From contig CAJUCQ010000024.1 of NCBI GenBank assembly GCA_910584905.1, positions 20,817 to 84,816 of the forward strand: a stretch of 64,000 nt of DNA, in the 5' to 3' direction. Position 1 is the stretch's first letter; each line of letters begins with the position of its first letter. The DNA comes from an uncultured Muribaculaceae bacterium (lineage in GTDB: Bacteria > Bacteroidota > Bacteroidia > Bacteroidales > Muribaculaceae). Both the position numbers and the translations under genes were made by a program. The notes below the pieces were generated by a model. That model was not told where the DNA came from. It saw only the letters and a list, made by a program, of their open reading frames with translations, and ran no database searches. This document shows, in pieces, positions 43,777-53,167 of the stretch.

Positions 43777-45285
43777 ATGGACAAAAGTCTTAATCTTACG
43801 AAAAATGAAGTGGCGGCATGGCTCGGGAAGAGTCCCGCTGACTTCTCGCGCGAAGACATCGTGCGCTTTATCACCGAAAACGACGTGGAAATGGTCAATT
43901 TCATGTATCCCGCCGCTGACGGACGCCTTAAAACACTCAATTTTGTAATCAACTCACTTGAATACCTCGAGACCATACTAACTCTCGGCGAACGCGTCGA
44001 CGGCTCGTCGCTCTTCCAGTTTATAAGCGCCGGCTCATCCGACCTGTATGTCGTCCCGCGTTACCGCACGGCCTTTGTCGACCCCTTCGCGCCGGTAAAG
44101 ACCCTGACGATGCTTTGCTCATTCTTCGACAAGGACGGGCATCCGCTGGCATCGTCGCCCGAGGTTACTCTCGACAAGGCCTGCCGCCGCTTCACCGAGG
44201 CCACGGGCCTGCACTTCCATGCTATGGGCGAGCTGGAGTTCTACGTCATAGCTCCCGATCCCGGCTCATTCCCTGCCACCGACCAGCGCGGCTACCACGA
44301 AAGCGGGCCGTTCGCTAAATTCAACGATTTCCGCACCCTTTGCATGAGCTATATAGCACGCACGGGCGGACAAATAAAGTACGGCCATTCCGAGGTGGGC
44401 AATTTCACGCTCAACGGCCTCGTCTACGAGCAGAACGAGATTGAATTTCTCCCCGTCGACGCCCGCGACGCCGCCGACCAGCTGATGCTCGCCAAGTGGG
44501 TGATTCGCAACCTTGCCTCAAAGATGGACCTCAATGTGACCTTCGCTCCCAAAATCACGATAGGCAAGGCCGGCTCGGGCCTCCACGTGCACATGCGCCT
44601 GATGCACCCCGACGGCCGCACCGCCATGCTTACGCCCGCGCGCACCCTCTCGGAGGCCGCTCTGCGCGGCATCGCCGGCATAATGGACCTCGCTCCGGCT
44701 CTCACGGCGTTCGGCAACACCAACCCCACGAGCTATTTCCGTCTCGTGCCTCATCAGGAAGCGCCCACCAACGTGTGCTGGGGCGACCGCAACCGCTCCG
44801 TGCTCGTGCGTGTGCCTCTCGGCTGGACGGCCGAGGCAGATATGTGCGCCGAGGCAAATCCCGGCAACCCCACGCCCGCCGATACGGACGCCTCGCGCAA
44901 GCAGACCTTCGAGATTCGCTCCGCCGACGGCTCCGCCGACATCTATCAGCTCATGGCCGGTCTGGCCGTTGCCGTGCGCCACGGCTTCGAGATGCCCGAC
45001 GCCCTCGACGTGGCGCGCCACACTTACGTCGACGTCAACATCCACTCCGCCGAGAATGCCCCCAAACTCGCCTCGCTGGCCACGTTGCCCGTGTCGTGCG
45101 GCGACTCAGCTTCGTGCCTTGAAGCGAGAGCCGGAGTGTTCACCGACAAGGACGTATTCTCGCAGGCGATGATCGACGGAGTGTGCTCGCATCTGCGCGC
45201 TCAGGACGATGAAAAGGCGCGCCACGCCCTTGAAGACCCCGACAAAATGCTCGAAATGGTCAAAGACCACTTCCACTGCGGATAA
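43777..45285 (+). CDS. Glutamine synthetase, type I-like
   Basis: This encodes 502 residues. It has the family core: RVDGSSLFQF, the metal-site GELEFYVI, EQNEIEF, the KAGSGLHVHMRL histidine motif, GNTNPTSYFRLVPH, NRSVLVRVP and EIRSADGSADIYQL. All active-site regions look intact, so it should make glutamine from glutamate, ammonia and ATP in the cytoplasm. It is clearly not the long GlnN/type III form of about 730 residues that Bacteroides also carry. The region that would hold an adenylylated tyrosine is not conserved by eye. The antiporter gene follows after 17 bp. Confidence 0.9.
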   Translation: MDKSLNLTKNEVAAWLGKSPADFSREDIVRFITENDVEMVNFMYPAADGRLKTLNFVINSLEYLETILTLGERVDGSSLFQFISAGSSDLYVVPRYRTAFVDPFAPVKTLTMLCSFFDKDGHPLASSPEVTLDKACRRFTEATGLHFHAMGELEFYVIAPDPGSFPATDQRGYHESGPFAKFNDFRTLCMSYIARTGGQIKYGHSEVGNFTLNGLVYEQNEIEFLPVDARDAADQLMLAKWVIRNLASKMDLNVTFAPKITIGKAGSGLHVHMRLMHPDGRTAMLTPARTLSEAALRGIAGIMDLAPALTAFGNTNPTSYFRLVPHQEAPTNVCWGDRNRSVLVRVPLGWTAEADMCAEANPGNPTPADTDASRKQTFEIRSADGSADIYQLMAGLAVAVRHGFEMPDALDVARHTYVDVNIHSAENAPKLASLATLPVSCGDSASCLEARAGVFTDKDVFSQAMIDGVCSHLRAQDDEKARHALEDPDKMLEMVKDHFHCG

Positions 45286-45302
45286 ACCCGCACGACTGAC
45301 TG

Positions 45303-46277
45303 ATGGATATACTCTTTCTAATCCTCGGGCTCGCGCTCATTCTCGCGGGAGCCAACATGCTTACCGACGGTGCCTCGGCGATTGCAAAACGCCGGGGCAT
45401 CCCGGATATTGTCATCGGGCTGACGGTCGTGGCTTTCGGCACATCGGCCCCGGAATTCGTCATAAGTCTCCTTTCGGCCATCGAAGGCAGCACTGAACTG
45501 GCCATAGGCAACGCCGTGGGCAGTAATATATTCAACGTGCTTGCAATCATCGGTATAACGGCGCTTGTGCGTCCTGTAAGCATAGAGCGCGGCATTCTTA
45601 CGTCCGACATCCCTCTTGTCATCGTCTCGGCCCTCGCCCTCTTGGCCATGGGCAGCGGTCCGTGGCTGGGCGACACTGCCGGGGCGAGAGTGCTCGGGCG
45701 CTCCGACGGCATCGTTCTGCTGCTATTTTTCGCCATATTCATGCGCTACACCTTCGCTCAGGCGTCAGCCCCTGCGGCGCAGGCCGATGAAGCCGCCGCG
45801 GCCTCTGCGGCCATGCGCCCCATGAGCGCGTGGAAGTCGGCGCTGTGGGTTGTCCTCGGGCTTGCAGGCCTCATCGGCGGCGGCAGTCTCTTTGTCGACG
45901 GCGCTTCGGGCATAGCCTCGGCGCTCGGCGTCAGCGAAGCGGTGATAGGCCTCACCATTGTCGCAGCAGGGACATCCCTCCCCGAACTTGCCACGTCGGT
46001 CGTCTCGGCCCTAAAGGGCAAACCGGGCATTGCCGTGGGCAACGTCATCGGCAGCAACATCTTCAATATATTTTTCGTGCTCGGAAGCGCGGCCACCGTG
46101 CGCCCGCTCTCATTCGGCTCCATCGGCGAGCCCGACCTCCTCGTCCTTGTCGGCGCGTGCTGTCTCTTCTGGCTCTTCGGCTGGTTTTTCAAGGCGCGGA
46201 TAATCACACGCCTTGAGGGCGCCGTCCTCGCGGCTTGTTACGTCGCCTATACTGCATGGCTCGTTGCTTCGGCATAG
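45303..46277 (+). CDS. Calcium/sodium antiporter (CaCA family, YrbG-like)
   Basis: This 324-residue membrane protein is built from two inverted halves. The alpha-1 repeat is VVAFGTSAPEFVISLLSAIE followed by LAIGNAVGSNIFNVLA. The alpha-2 repeat is VAAGTSLPELATSVVSALKG followed by IAVGNVIGSNIFNIFF. The G-T-S-x-P-E and G-N-x-x-G-S-N motifs supply the ion-binding residues. About ten transmembrane helices are visible. It exchanges Ca2+ for Na+ or H+ across the inner membrane. A link to glutamine synthetase is only positional. Confidence 0.93.
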   Translation: MDILFLILGLALILAGANMLTDGASAIAKRRGIPDIVIGLTVVAFGTSAPEFVISLLSAIEGSTELAIGNAVGSNIFNVLAIIGITALVRPVSIERGILTSDIPLVIVSALALLAMGSGPWLGDTAGARVLGRSDGIVLLLFFAIFMRYTFAQASAPAAQADEAAAASAAMRPMSAWKSALWVVLGLAGLIGGGSLFVDGASGIASALGVSEAVIGLTIVAAGTSLPELATSVVSALKGKPGIAVGNVIGSNIFNIFFVLGSAATVRPLSFGSIGEPDLLVLVGACCLFWLFGWFFKARIITRLEGAVLAACYVAYTAWLVASA

Positions 46278-46380
46278 GTCGTGCCGCATTTGCGGTAGTT
46301 AAAAAAAAATTAATCGCGGGGCGGCCGCGCATCGAAGTTTGTGGTGCGCTGATTTCCGGCCACTCATCCGTGCATAAAAA

Positions 46381-46420
46381 ACTGCCGCCTATCCCGGACG
46401 TGGGGGAGGCGGCAGTATTT
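46381..46420. terminator. Bidirectional terminator between the antiporter and HdeD-like genes
   Basis: The 10-bp stem ACTGCCGCCT (46381-46390) / AGGCGGCAGT (46407-46416) is flanked by an A run on the left and T-rich sequence on the right. It serves two convergent genes. Confidence 0.8.
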
Positions 46421-46434
46421 TTCTTTTCAGATGT

Positions 46435-46992
46435 TTACTTTTCCTCGGCAGGCTTCATTTCGTAGGATGCTATGGCGAGGGTGAAGCCCCAGTAGATGAA
46501 TGCTATCGAGGTCAGGAACGACACCATCATCATGTCGCTGACGTAGCCGGCCTCAAGGAAGAAGCACCCGATGAGGCAAAGCAGAATGCCGTTGATGAGT
46601 CCGAGCCACCAGTAGCGGCGGTTGGTGCGGCAACAGGCGCCGATAAGCGCCTCAGCGCCCCAGAAGATAAAGATAATGGCAAGAAAATAGGCGAATACAG
46701 CCTCGCTCAGGAGTATCGAGCGCACAAGCATAAAGCCTATGAACATGTCGATAATGCCCCCGGCGAGCCACCAGCCCCAGCCCTTGCCGTGGTGAGGCCC
46801 TGCGGCCACACAAAGCTGGACGATGCCTGCCAGAATTAGCAGCCAGCCGAAAATCTGAGATGCTATGGCATATCCGGCCGCCGGCCAGAACCAATATGTG
46901 AATCCGCCCAGCACAAGGAGAATGCCGACTGCGAGTACTACCCACCATGCGCGGGTTTGTCCGAGATAGGAGAGGTTGACGAGAGGTTTCAT
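46435..46992 (-). CDS. HdeD/DUF308-family membrane protein
   Basis: This encodes 185 residues with six transmembrane helices arranged as pairs (for example WWVVLAVGILLVLGGFTYWF and WWLGLINGILLCLIGCFFLE), the short-repeat DUF308 layout of HdeD. HdeD is linked to acid resistance in E. coli; in Bacteroidales the role is not established. It is a single gene. The 249 bp upstream (46993-47241) separate it from the divergent alcohol dehydrogenase gene and show no clear consensus promoter or RNA. Confidence 0.82.
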   Translation of the reverse strand: MKPLVNLSYLGQTRAWWVVLAVGILLVLGGFTYWFWPAAGYAIASQIFGWLLILAGIVQLCVAAGPHHGKGWGWWLAGGIIDMFIGFMLVRSILLSEAVFAYFLAIIFIFWGAEALIGACCRTNRRYWWLGLINGILLCLIGCFFLEAGYVSDMMMVSFLTSIAFIYWGFTLAIASYEMKPAEEK

Positions 46993-47241
46993 GACTGAAT
47001 GTGTTTTGTTAGATGTTTGAATATCAGTTAAACGTTGATTTCTTTATTCGCGTCTTTTATATTCAATAACATCTTCACGGCGATTTAGTTTTGACTCCGA
47101 TATTTTTTAGCCCTGCGTAAAACAAATTGCGCCGTGCTTCCGTTAAGAATGTAATTTCACTATTTATTTATCATCAACACCGGCCCGCCGCGCTCCGGAC
47201 CCTCCATTGCCAAGGGCTGACTGACCGAAAACAACTATTTT

Positions 47242-48447
47242 ATGGAAAACTTCACCTATTATAGCCCTACACTGATAGAATTCGGCCGCGGAGCCGAAGA
47301 AAAGACAGGCGTGCTCACCTTCATGATGGGTGTGTCGAAAGTGCTCATCGTCTATGGCCGGAAATACGTCCGCAACAACGGCCTCCTCGACCGTATCATC
47401 AACTCGCTTAACACTATCGGCATCGAATACGTCGAGCTTGGCGGCGTGTGCCCCAACCCCACCGACGGGCTTGTCCGCGAGGGCATCCGGCTTGCACGCG
47501 CCAAGGGCGTCGACGGGCTGCTCGCTATCGGCGGAGGTTCTGTCATCGACACGGCCAAGGCAATAGCCGCCGGCGTGAAATACGATGGTGATTTCTGGGA
47601 CTTCTATACCGGCAAGAGCGAAGTCCGCGAGGCACTTCCCGTAGGGGTGGTGCTCACCGTCCCCGGTGCAGGCTCGGAAGGCTCGGGCAATTCGGTAATC
47701 ACTCTCGAAGGTGGCGACAGCGCCCACAACGTCAAGCTCAGCCTGCGCACCGACAGCATCCTTAAGCCGCGTTTCGCCGTAATGAATCCCGAACTTACGT
47801 TCACTCTCTCGGCGCGGCAGACGGCCATAGGCATCGTCGACATGATGAGTCATATCATGGAGCGCTATTTCTCGAATTCAAACGCCGTCGAAGTCGGCGA
47901 CCGCCTTGCCGAAGGCCTCTTGATGGCCCTGATAAACGAGGCGCCCAAGGCGATGGGTGACCCGACCGACTACCACGCACGCGCCAACATCGAATGGGTC
48001 GGCACTCTCGCCCACAACGGCATCACCGGCTGCGGCCGCCGCGAAGACTGGACCTCGCATGCGCTGGAGCACGAGATTTCGGCCGAATACCCCGACGTGG
48101 CCCACGGAGCCGGACTGGCCGTCGTCTTCCCGGCATGGATGGCATATATAGCCCATCACAAGCCCTCGAAAGTGGCCCAGCTCGGGCGCCGCGTTTTCGG
48201 CGTCGAAGGCCGCGACGACCGCTCGGCGGCTATCGAGGCCGTGGCTTCCTTGAGAGCTTTCTTCGGAACGGTCCTCAAAATGCCTCTTACTCTCGAAGAA
48301 CTCGGCATCAAAGACCCCGACCTCGATGAACTTACGCGTCGACTCCACGCCAACAAGGGCGAGACCATCGGCGGGTATTACCGCCTGACGGCCGAGGATA
48401 CGAGGCAGATATATGAGCTGATGCTCGCCAAGTCAGTGGAAAATTGA
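47242..48447 (+). CDS. Iron-containing alcohol dehydrogenase (BdhA/YqhD-like)
   Basis: This encodes 401 residues. The N-terminal dinucleotide domain has LLAIGGGSVIDTAKAIAAG. The metal-binding part has GIVDMMSHIMERYF (Asp and His) and TSHALEHEISAEYPDVAHGA, with histidines in the usual order. The opening MENFTYYSPTLIEFGRG and AGSEGSGNSV are typical of the NADPH-dependent butanol dehydrogenase / YqhD branch. It reduces short aldehydes to alcohols, probably for detoxification or redox balance. It is a single gene, closed by a terminator before the next promoter. Confidence 0.92.
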   Translation: MENFTYYSPTLIEFGRGAEEKTGVLTFMMGVSKVLIVYGRKYVRNNGLLDRIINSLNTIGIEYVELGGVCPNPTDGLVREGIRLARAKGVDGLLAIGGGSVIDTAKAIAAGVKYDGDFWDFYTGKSEVREALPVGVVLTVPGAGSEGSGNSVITLEGGDSAHNVKLSLRTDSILKPRFAVMNPELTFTLSARQTAIGIVDMMSHIMERYFSNSNAVEVGDRLAEGLLMALINEAPKAMGDPTDYHARANIEWVGTLAHNGITGCGRREDWTSHALEHEISAEYPDVAHGAGLAVVFPAWMAYIAHHKPSKVAQLGRRVFGVEGRDDRSAAIEAVASLRAFFGTVLKMPLTLEELGIKDPDLDELTRRLHANKGETIGGYYRLTAEDTRQIYELMLAKSVEN

Positions 48448-48473
48448 CAATTTTTATAAAAAAATACATAAAT

Positions 48474-48496
48474 AGCGCCGCAACAGGCGCTTTTTT
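48474..48496 (+). terminator. Terminator of the alcohol dehydrogenase gene
   Basis: AGCGCC / GGCGCT forms a 6-bp stem with a 6-base loop and is followed by T6, 27 bp after the stop. Confidence 0.8.
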
Positions 48497-48497
48497 C

Positions 48498-48528
48498 TTT
48501 GCTATTTGACTGAAAACACCTATCTTTG
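48498..48528 (+). promoter_or_regulatory. Promoter of the 627-aa secreted protein gene
   Basis: TTTG (48498-48501), 19 bp, TATCTTTG (48521-48528) is a full consensus match immediately after the preceding terminator. The ATG is 43 bp after the -7 box. Confidence 0.72.
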
Positions 48529-48571
48529 CTTTTGCAAAACATTCTATTATCACAAATAAACCGACAATTGC

Positions 48572-50455
48572 ATGAAGAAATTTTTACTTCTCACTCTGCT
48601 GGCGCTTGTTTCGGCGATTCTTCCGCCGCTCGCCTCGGCAGCCATTTACAACGTTGATATCGACGATGTGACGCGCGTGGAGCTTGATATCGACGGAACT
48701 CCCGTGGCAAATCTCGTCAACGGCGTCAACGCCATTGATATGGGTTCGTCGCGCTATCTGCGCGTTATGGCCAACGAAGGCGTGGTATTCACCGAAGTGA
48801 CCCTCGTTGACACATATTTCAATGAAGAGACAAGCTGGATGGACCGCATCGACATCGAAGGCGGACGCCAATATATCGACCTCTCGACCTCATTCCCCGA
48901 GGACGAAAGCTTCAGAATCCGCACGTCGGGAGCCTCTGACTTGCGCACGGCCTCGTGCACGGTCACTGTCGACGACCCCTCGCGGGTGCACCTCGTGCGA
49001 AAGAACTCCGACGAAGCCATAGCCCTTCAGGCCGGAGCCGCCACCGCGGTGAAATTCGACCCGACTAACGAAAACGAACTTATCCTCACCCCCGAAGGCG
49101 ACAAGCCTCTCTACAAGGTCATGCGCAACGACGAAGAAGTCGTTTCCGGCGGATACAGCTACATCATTCCCGTGGCCGACGGCGACCGCATCGAAATCAT
49201 GGCCAACTACCCCGACGTCGACTGCTCGCTCAAATTTGTGTTCGCTGACGAAAATGCCGTGGATTTCATTAAGGCAATCGACATCGACGGCAAGCCCCTC
49301 TACGACTTCACGGCCGAAAATCTCAGCGTCAAACTCGGCGCAGGCCTGAGCATCACGGGCGACACCGACAAGTACGAAGTCACGGAATTTACCATCAACG
49401 GAGCCTCCCTCTCGTTCTTCAACCCCTTCCGCCTCCTTGTCGAGGGCGACCTCGAGATTCGCATCGCCGTGCGCCGCTATGCGTCGTTCGAAATGAAGGT
49501 GACGGTTGACAATCCCGAGCGCATCCACGTATATCAGGGCTACAGCTATAATGGCAACGAATACACCCTCGTGCCCGGCGAGAACACCGTCGAGGTGCTC
49601 CGCGTCACGCCCATCATCAGCCTCGTGCCCGCCGACGGATGCTACATCGCGTCAGTGAAAATCGGCAACTACGACTATAGCGCCGAAGAGCTTCAGACAG
49701 CACCCGTGATGATAGGCTCGCTCACCGAGGGCGAACACCTCGAAATCACCACAGGCGTAATCAACCGCGACAAGACCGCGGCCATTTACGTCGAAGGTCT
49801 CGAACAGGCCGAGGGCTTCTTCAAGTTCATGCGCGCCGATCAGTCGCTTGTCGAAGGCATCCAAAGCGGCTACAACACCTTCGCCTTCTACGACGGCGAC
49901 AACCGTTTCCGCCTCGAAACCGGCGCCCCCGTGGCCTCCCACGTCTACGTCAACGACGAAGCCTTCGCCCCCGAATACCCCGAAAGCCCCGTCTACCGCC
50001 CGGTGCTTGCCGACGGCGACGTGCTCAAAGTATTCTTCGGCGAAGCCCCCTCGGCCCACACCCTTACGCTCGAAATTCACGCTGACGCTGAAGGCGCATT
50101 CCGCCTCGTCCGCGACCGCGTGGCCGACATTACCGACGCCCGCGGCTCCATAAGCGCCCTCCGAAGCACCGAAATCGCCGTAGAACCCGCCGGAGACGCC
50201 TCCGGCCTCGAAGTCACGCTCGACGGCGACGCCCTCACCCCCGATGCCGACGGGCGCTGCGTGTTCAGCGTTTCGGGCGACCACCATCTCGCCGTGGCTA
50301 AAAAATCTTCAGGCATCAGCGGCGTTGAAGCCGTCGGCAGCGACGATAGCGTGCGCTACTACAACATGCAGGGCATCCTCATCGCTCAGCCGCGCCCCGG
50401 CGCCACCGTCATCCGCGTGCAGGGCGGCAAGGCTGTCAGGCAAATTGTCCGCTAA
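48572..50455 (+). CDS. Large secreted protein of unknown function with sorting-type tail
   Basis: This encodes 627 residues. The signal peptide ends near residue 24 (ILPPLASA). The mature part is beta-rich and acidic, with a recurring element of type V-D-(D/N)-x-x-R-(V/I): DIDDVTRVELDIDG near residue 28, TVDDPSRVHLV near 131 and TVDNPERIHVYQGY near 310. This suggests repeated immunoglobulin-like modules. The last 40 residues (RYYNMQGILIAQPRPG through GGKAVRQIVR) form a sorting-type tail common in Prevotella and Muribaculaceae secreted proteins. No catalytic motif is recognised; surface adhesion or ligand binding is a guess. It is a single gene with its own promoter and terminator. Confidence 0.75.
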   Translation: MKKFLLLTLLALVSAILPPLASAAIYNVDIDDVTRVELDIDGTPVANLVNGVNAIDMGSSRYLRVMANEGVVFTEVTLVDTYFNEETSWMDRIDIEGGRQYIDLSTSFPEDESFRIRTSGASDLRTASCTVTVDDPSRVHLVRKNSDEAIALQAGAATAVKFDPTNENELILTPEGDKPLYKVMRNDEEVVSGGYSYIIPVADGDRIEIMANYPDVDCSLKFVFADENAVDFIKAIDIDGKPLYDFTAENLSVKLGAGLSITGDTDKYEVTEFTINGASLSFFNPFRLLVEGDLEIRIAVRRYASFEMKVTVDNPERIHVYQGYSYNGNEYTLVPGENTVEVLRVTPIISLVPADGCYIASVKIGNYDYSAEELQTAPVMIGSLTEGEHLEITTGVINRDKTAAIYVEGLEQAEGFFKFMRADQSLVEGIQSGYNTFAFYDGDNRFRLETGAPVASHVYVNDEAFAPEYPESPVYRPVLADGDVLKVFFGEAPSAHTLTLEIHADAEGAFRLVRDRVADITDARGSISALRSTEIAVEPAGDASGLEVTLDGDALTPDADGRCVFSVSGDHHLAVAKKSSGISGVEAVGSDDSVRYYNMQGILIAQPRPGATVIRVQGGKAVRQIVR

Positions 50456-50480
50456 GGCCCCGGTCTTCATCCCTCTCAGT

Positions 50481-50507
50481 CAAAAGCGCCCCGCCCGGGC
50501 GCTTTTG
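50481..50507. terminator. Terminator after the 627-aa secreted protein gene
   Basis: A perfect 11-bp stem, CAAAAGCGCCC / GGGCGCTTTTG, has a 5-base loop. A and T at the stem ends allow use in both directions. It lies 26 bp after the stop. Confidence 0.82.
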
Positions 50508-50509
50508 AT

Positions 50510-50540
50510 TTTGCCGTTTGACGGAAATTGTGTAATTTTG
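50510..50540 (+). promoter_or_regulatory. Promoter of the panC operon
   Basis: TTTG (50510-50513), 19 bp, TAATTTTG (50533-50540) is a full consensus match starting 3 bp after the preceding terminator stem. The -7 box ends 40 bp before the panC ATG. Confidence 0.72.
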
Positions 50541-50580
50541 CGCAGTTTATCCGTAGCGCCTGCGGGCGCATAAAATCAAA

Positions 50581-51429
50581 ATGGAAATAATCAACACCGT
50601 AGCGCGCCTCAGCTCAGTGGTCGAGGCCGCCCGCCAAGAAGGAAAAAGCATAGGCCTCGTGCCCACGATGGGGGCCCTTCATGCCGGCCATCGCTCGCTC
50701 GTGGAGCGCGCCCGCCGCGAAAACGACATCGTTGTCGTCAGCGTCTTTGTAAACCCCACGCAGTTTAACAACCCCGACGACCTGCGCACCTATCCCCGCA
50801 CCGAGGAGGCCGATGCGGCCATGCTCCGCGAGTGCGGCGTGGATTTCGCGTTTATGCCGGCGGTCGAGGAGATTTACCCAGAGCCCGACACGCGCGTGTT
50901 CGACCTCGGCCCGGTGGCCGAAGTCATGGAAGGCGCCATGCGTCCCGGCCATTTCAACGGCGTGGCCCAGATTGTGAGCAAGCTCTTTGCCATAGCCAAG
51001 CCGGACAAGGCTTATTTCGGCGAAAAAGACTTCCAGCAGATTGCCGTAATCCGACGCATGGTCGAGATTGAGGGCTTCAAAGGCTTGGAAATCGTCGACT
51101 GTCCCATCGTCCGCGAACCCGACGGCCTCGCTCTCAGCTCACGCAACGTGCGCCTTACGCCCGAGGGTAGGGCCGTGGCGCCGCACATCCGCCGAGTCCT
51201 CCTCAAAAGCCTCGACATGAAGGCCGCGGGTCTCACGCCCGCCCAAGTCCGCGACGCCGTCGTGGCCGAAATCAACGCCGTTGACGGCCTTGAAGCTGAA
51301 TACTACGAAATCGTCGACGCCCTCACCATGCAGCCCGTCGCAACATGGGACGAAGCCCGCAACGGAGCCGTAGGATGCGTGACCGTCTACGACGGCGACG
51401 TGCGCCTTATCGATAACATCAGATATTGA
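50581..51429 (+). CDS. panC: Pantothenate synthetase PanC
   Basis: This 282-residue protein is of normal length. The nucleotidyltransferase start VPTMGALHAGHRSLV contains the H-x-G-H-type motif. KAYFGEKDFQQIAVIRRMV and ALSSRNVRLTPEGR are further ATP-site and beta-alanine-site marks. It joins pantoate and beta-alanine using ATP. The next gene makes beta-alanine, so the pair covers the last steps to pantothenate. Confidence 0.96.
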   Translation: MEIINTVARLSSVVEAARQEGKSIGLVPTMGALHAGHRSLVERARRENDIVVVSVFVNPTQFNNPDDLRTYPRTEEADAAMLRECGVDFAFMPAVEEIYPEPDTRVFDLGPVAEVMEGAMRPGHFNGVAQIVSKLFAIAKPDKAYFGEKDFQQIAVIRRMVEIEGFKGLEIVDCPIVREPDGLALSSRNVRLTPEGRAVAPHIRRVLLKSLDMKAAGLTPAQVRDAVVAEINAVDGLEAEYYEIVDALTMQPVATWDEARNGAVGCVTVYDGDVRLIDNIRY

Positions 51430-51450
51430 CCCCCTCCACGCTGTAAAAAA

Positions 51451-51810
51451 ATGCAGATTCAGGTACTGAAATCGAAAATCCACCGCGTCACCGTCACGGA
51501 GGCGCGCCTCGACTATATCGGGAGCATAACAATCGACGAGGACCTCCTCGACGCCGCCGGAATATTCGCCGGCGAACGCGTATATATCGTCAACAACAAC
51601 AACGGTGCGCGCCTCGACACATACACCATCCCCGGCCCGCGAGGCTCGGGCGTGATATGCCTCAACGGCGCCGCAGCCCGCCTCGTCCAGCCCGGCGACA
51701 TCGTCATCATTATGGCCTATGCAATGATGACACCCGAAGAAGCCCGCGAATTCCGTCCCGCCGTGATTTTCCCCGACACGGCCACTAACTCTCTCAAACC
51801 CCAAGACTGA
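51451..51810 (+). CDS. panD: Aspartate 1-decarboxylase PanD
   Basis: The 119-residue proenzyme cleaves itself between Gly24 and Ser25 in YIGSITID to create the pyruvoyl cofactor. Other marks are VYIVNNNNGARLDTYTI, GSGVICLNGAAARL and VIIMAYAMM. It makes beta-alanine from aspartate for PanC, whose gene ends 21 bp upstream. ffh starts 2 bp after its stop. Confidence 0.96.
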   Translation: MQIQVLKSKIHRVTVTEARLDYIGSITIDEDLLDAAGIFAGERVYIVNNNNGARLDTYTIPGPRGSGVICLNGAAARLVQPGDIVIIMAYAMMTPEEAREFRPAVIFPDTATNSLKPQD

Positions 51811-51812
51811 CA

Positions 51813-53147
51813 ATGTTTGAAAAACTTAGCGAAAGACTCGAACGCAGCTTCAAGCTGCTCAAGGGCGAAGGCCGAATCACCGAGATCAACGTGGCCGAGA
51901 CCCTCAAGGACGTGCGCCGCGCACTCATCGACGCCGACGTAAACTATAAGGTTGCAAAGACCTTTACCGATACCGTAAAGCAGAAAGCCCTCGGACAAAA
52001 CGTCCTCACAGCCGTAAAGCCCGGCGAAATGATGGTGAAAATCGTCCACGACGAACTCACCGAACTCATGGGCGGAACGGCATCGGCTATCCGCCTCGAC
52101 GGAAAACCCACCGTCATCCTCATGAGCGGTCTTCAAGGCTCCGGTAAGACGACATTCACCGGCAAACTCGCCAAGAAACTCAAAAGCGAAAAGAGCATGA
52201 GGCCTCTCCTCATCGCCGGCGACGTCTACCGCCCCGCAGCTATCGACCAGCTCAAAGTCCTTGCCGAAAGCATCGGCGTCGACGTCTACACCGAAGACGG
52301 CGTAAAAGACCCCGTCGGGATTGCCGAGCGAGGCATCGAACACGCCCGCCGTAACCACAACGACCTCGTTATCGTCGACACCGCAGGCCGCCTTGCCGTC
52401 GACGAGCAGATGATGGACGAAATCGAAGCGATTAAGAAAGCCGTAAAGCCCACCGAAATCCTCTTCGTCGTCGACGCCATGACAGGTCAGGACGCCGTGA
52501 ACACGGCCAAAACCTTCAACGACCGCCTCGACTTCGACGGCGTCGTGCTCACAAAGCTCGACGGCGACACACGCGGCGGCGCGGCTCTCACGATTCGCTC
52601 GGTTGTCGAAAAACCGATTAAGTTCGTCGGCACGGGCGAGACCCTCGACGGCATCGACGTGTTCCACCCCAACCGCATGGCCGACCGAATACTCGGCATG
52701 GGCGACATCGTATCCCTCGTCGAGCGCGCACAGCAGCAGTTCGACGAAAAAGAAGCCGAAGAACTCGCTCGCAAACTGCGTAAAAACCAGTTTACGTTCA
52801 ACGATTTCTACAAGCAGATTCAGCAAATCAAGAAGATGGGCAACCTCAAGGACCTCGCTTCGATGATTCCCGGCATGGGCAAGGCGCTGAAAGACGTGGA
52901 AATCAGCAACGACGCCTTCAAGGGTATCGAGGCTATAATCAACTCGATGACCCCGCACGAGCGCGAGAACCCCGAGGTAATCCGCGGTTCGCGAGTGCAA
53001 CGTATCGCCAAAGGCTCGGGCATGAGTGTGCAGGAAGTCAACCGCGTGCTCAAGCAGTTCGAACAGACCCGCAAAATGATGCACATGGCAACGACGATGA
53101 AAAACCCCGCGGCCATGATGCGACAGATGCGCGGACGCAGAAAATAA
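51813..53147 (+). CDS. ffh: Signal recognition particle protein Ffh
   Basis: This encodes 444 residues. The N domain spans about 1-88. The GTPase G domain has GLQGSGKTTFTGKLAKKL, DVYRPAAIDQL, DTAGRLAVDE and TKLDGDTRGGAAL. The methionine-rich M domain (about 300-444) ends in MMHMATTMKNPAAMMRQM and binds 4.5S RNA and signal sequences. With FtsY it delivers nascent membrane proteins to the Sec translocon. It is probably read from the panC promoter, with no visible one of its own. Confidence 0.97.
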   Translation: MFEKLSERLERSFKLLKGEGRITEINVAETLKDVRRALIDADVNYKVAKTFTDTVKQKALGQNVLTAVKPGEMMVKIVHDELTELMGGTASAIRLDGKPTVILMSGLQGSGKTTFTGKLAKKLKSEKSMRPLLIAGDVYRPAAIDQLKVLAESIGVDVYTEDGVKDPVGIAERGIEHARRNHNDLVIVDTAGRLAVDEQMMDEIEAIKKAVKPTEILFVVDAMTGQDAVNTAKTFNDRLDFDGVVLTKLDGDTRGGAALTIRSVVEKPIKFVGTGETLDGIDVFHPNRMADRILGMGDIVSLVERAQQQFDEKEAEELARKLRKNQFTFNDFYKQIQQIKKMGNLKDLASMIPGMGKALKDVEISNDAFKGIEAIINSMTPHERENPEVIRGSRVQRIAKGSGMSVQEVNRVLKQFEQTRKMMHMATTMKNPAAMMRQMRGRRK

Positions 53148-53167
53148 CCCCCCCATCCCCCCACATT

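Noticed and set aside
46993..47241. Possible RNA gene or riboswitch in the 249-bp gap
   Set aside because: I saw no tRNA-like cloverleaf, strong hairpin set or known riboswitch core; only AT-rich sequence and weak partial promoter matches.
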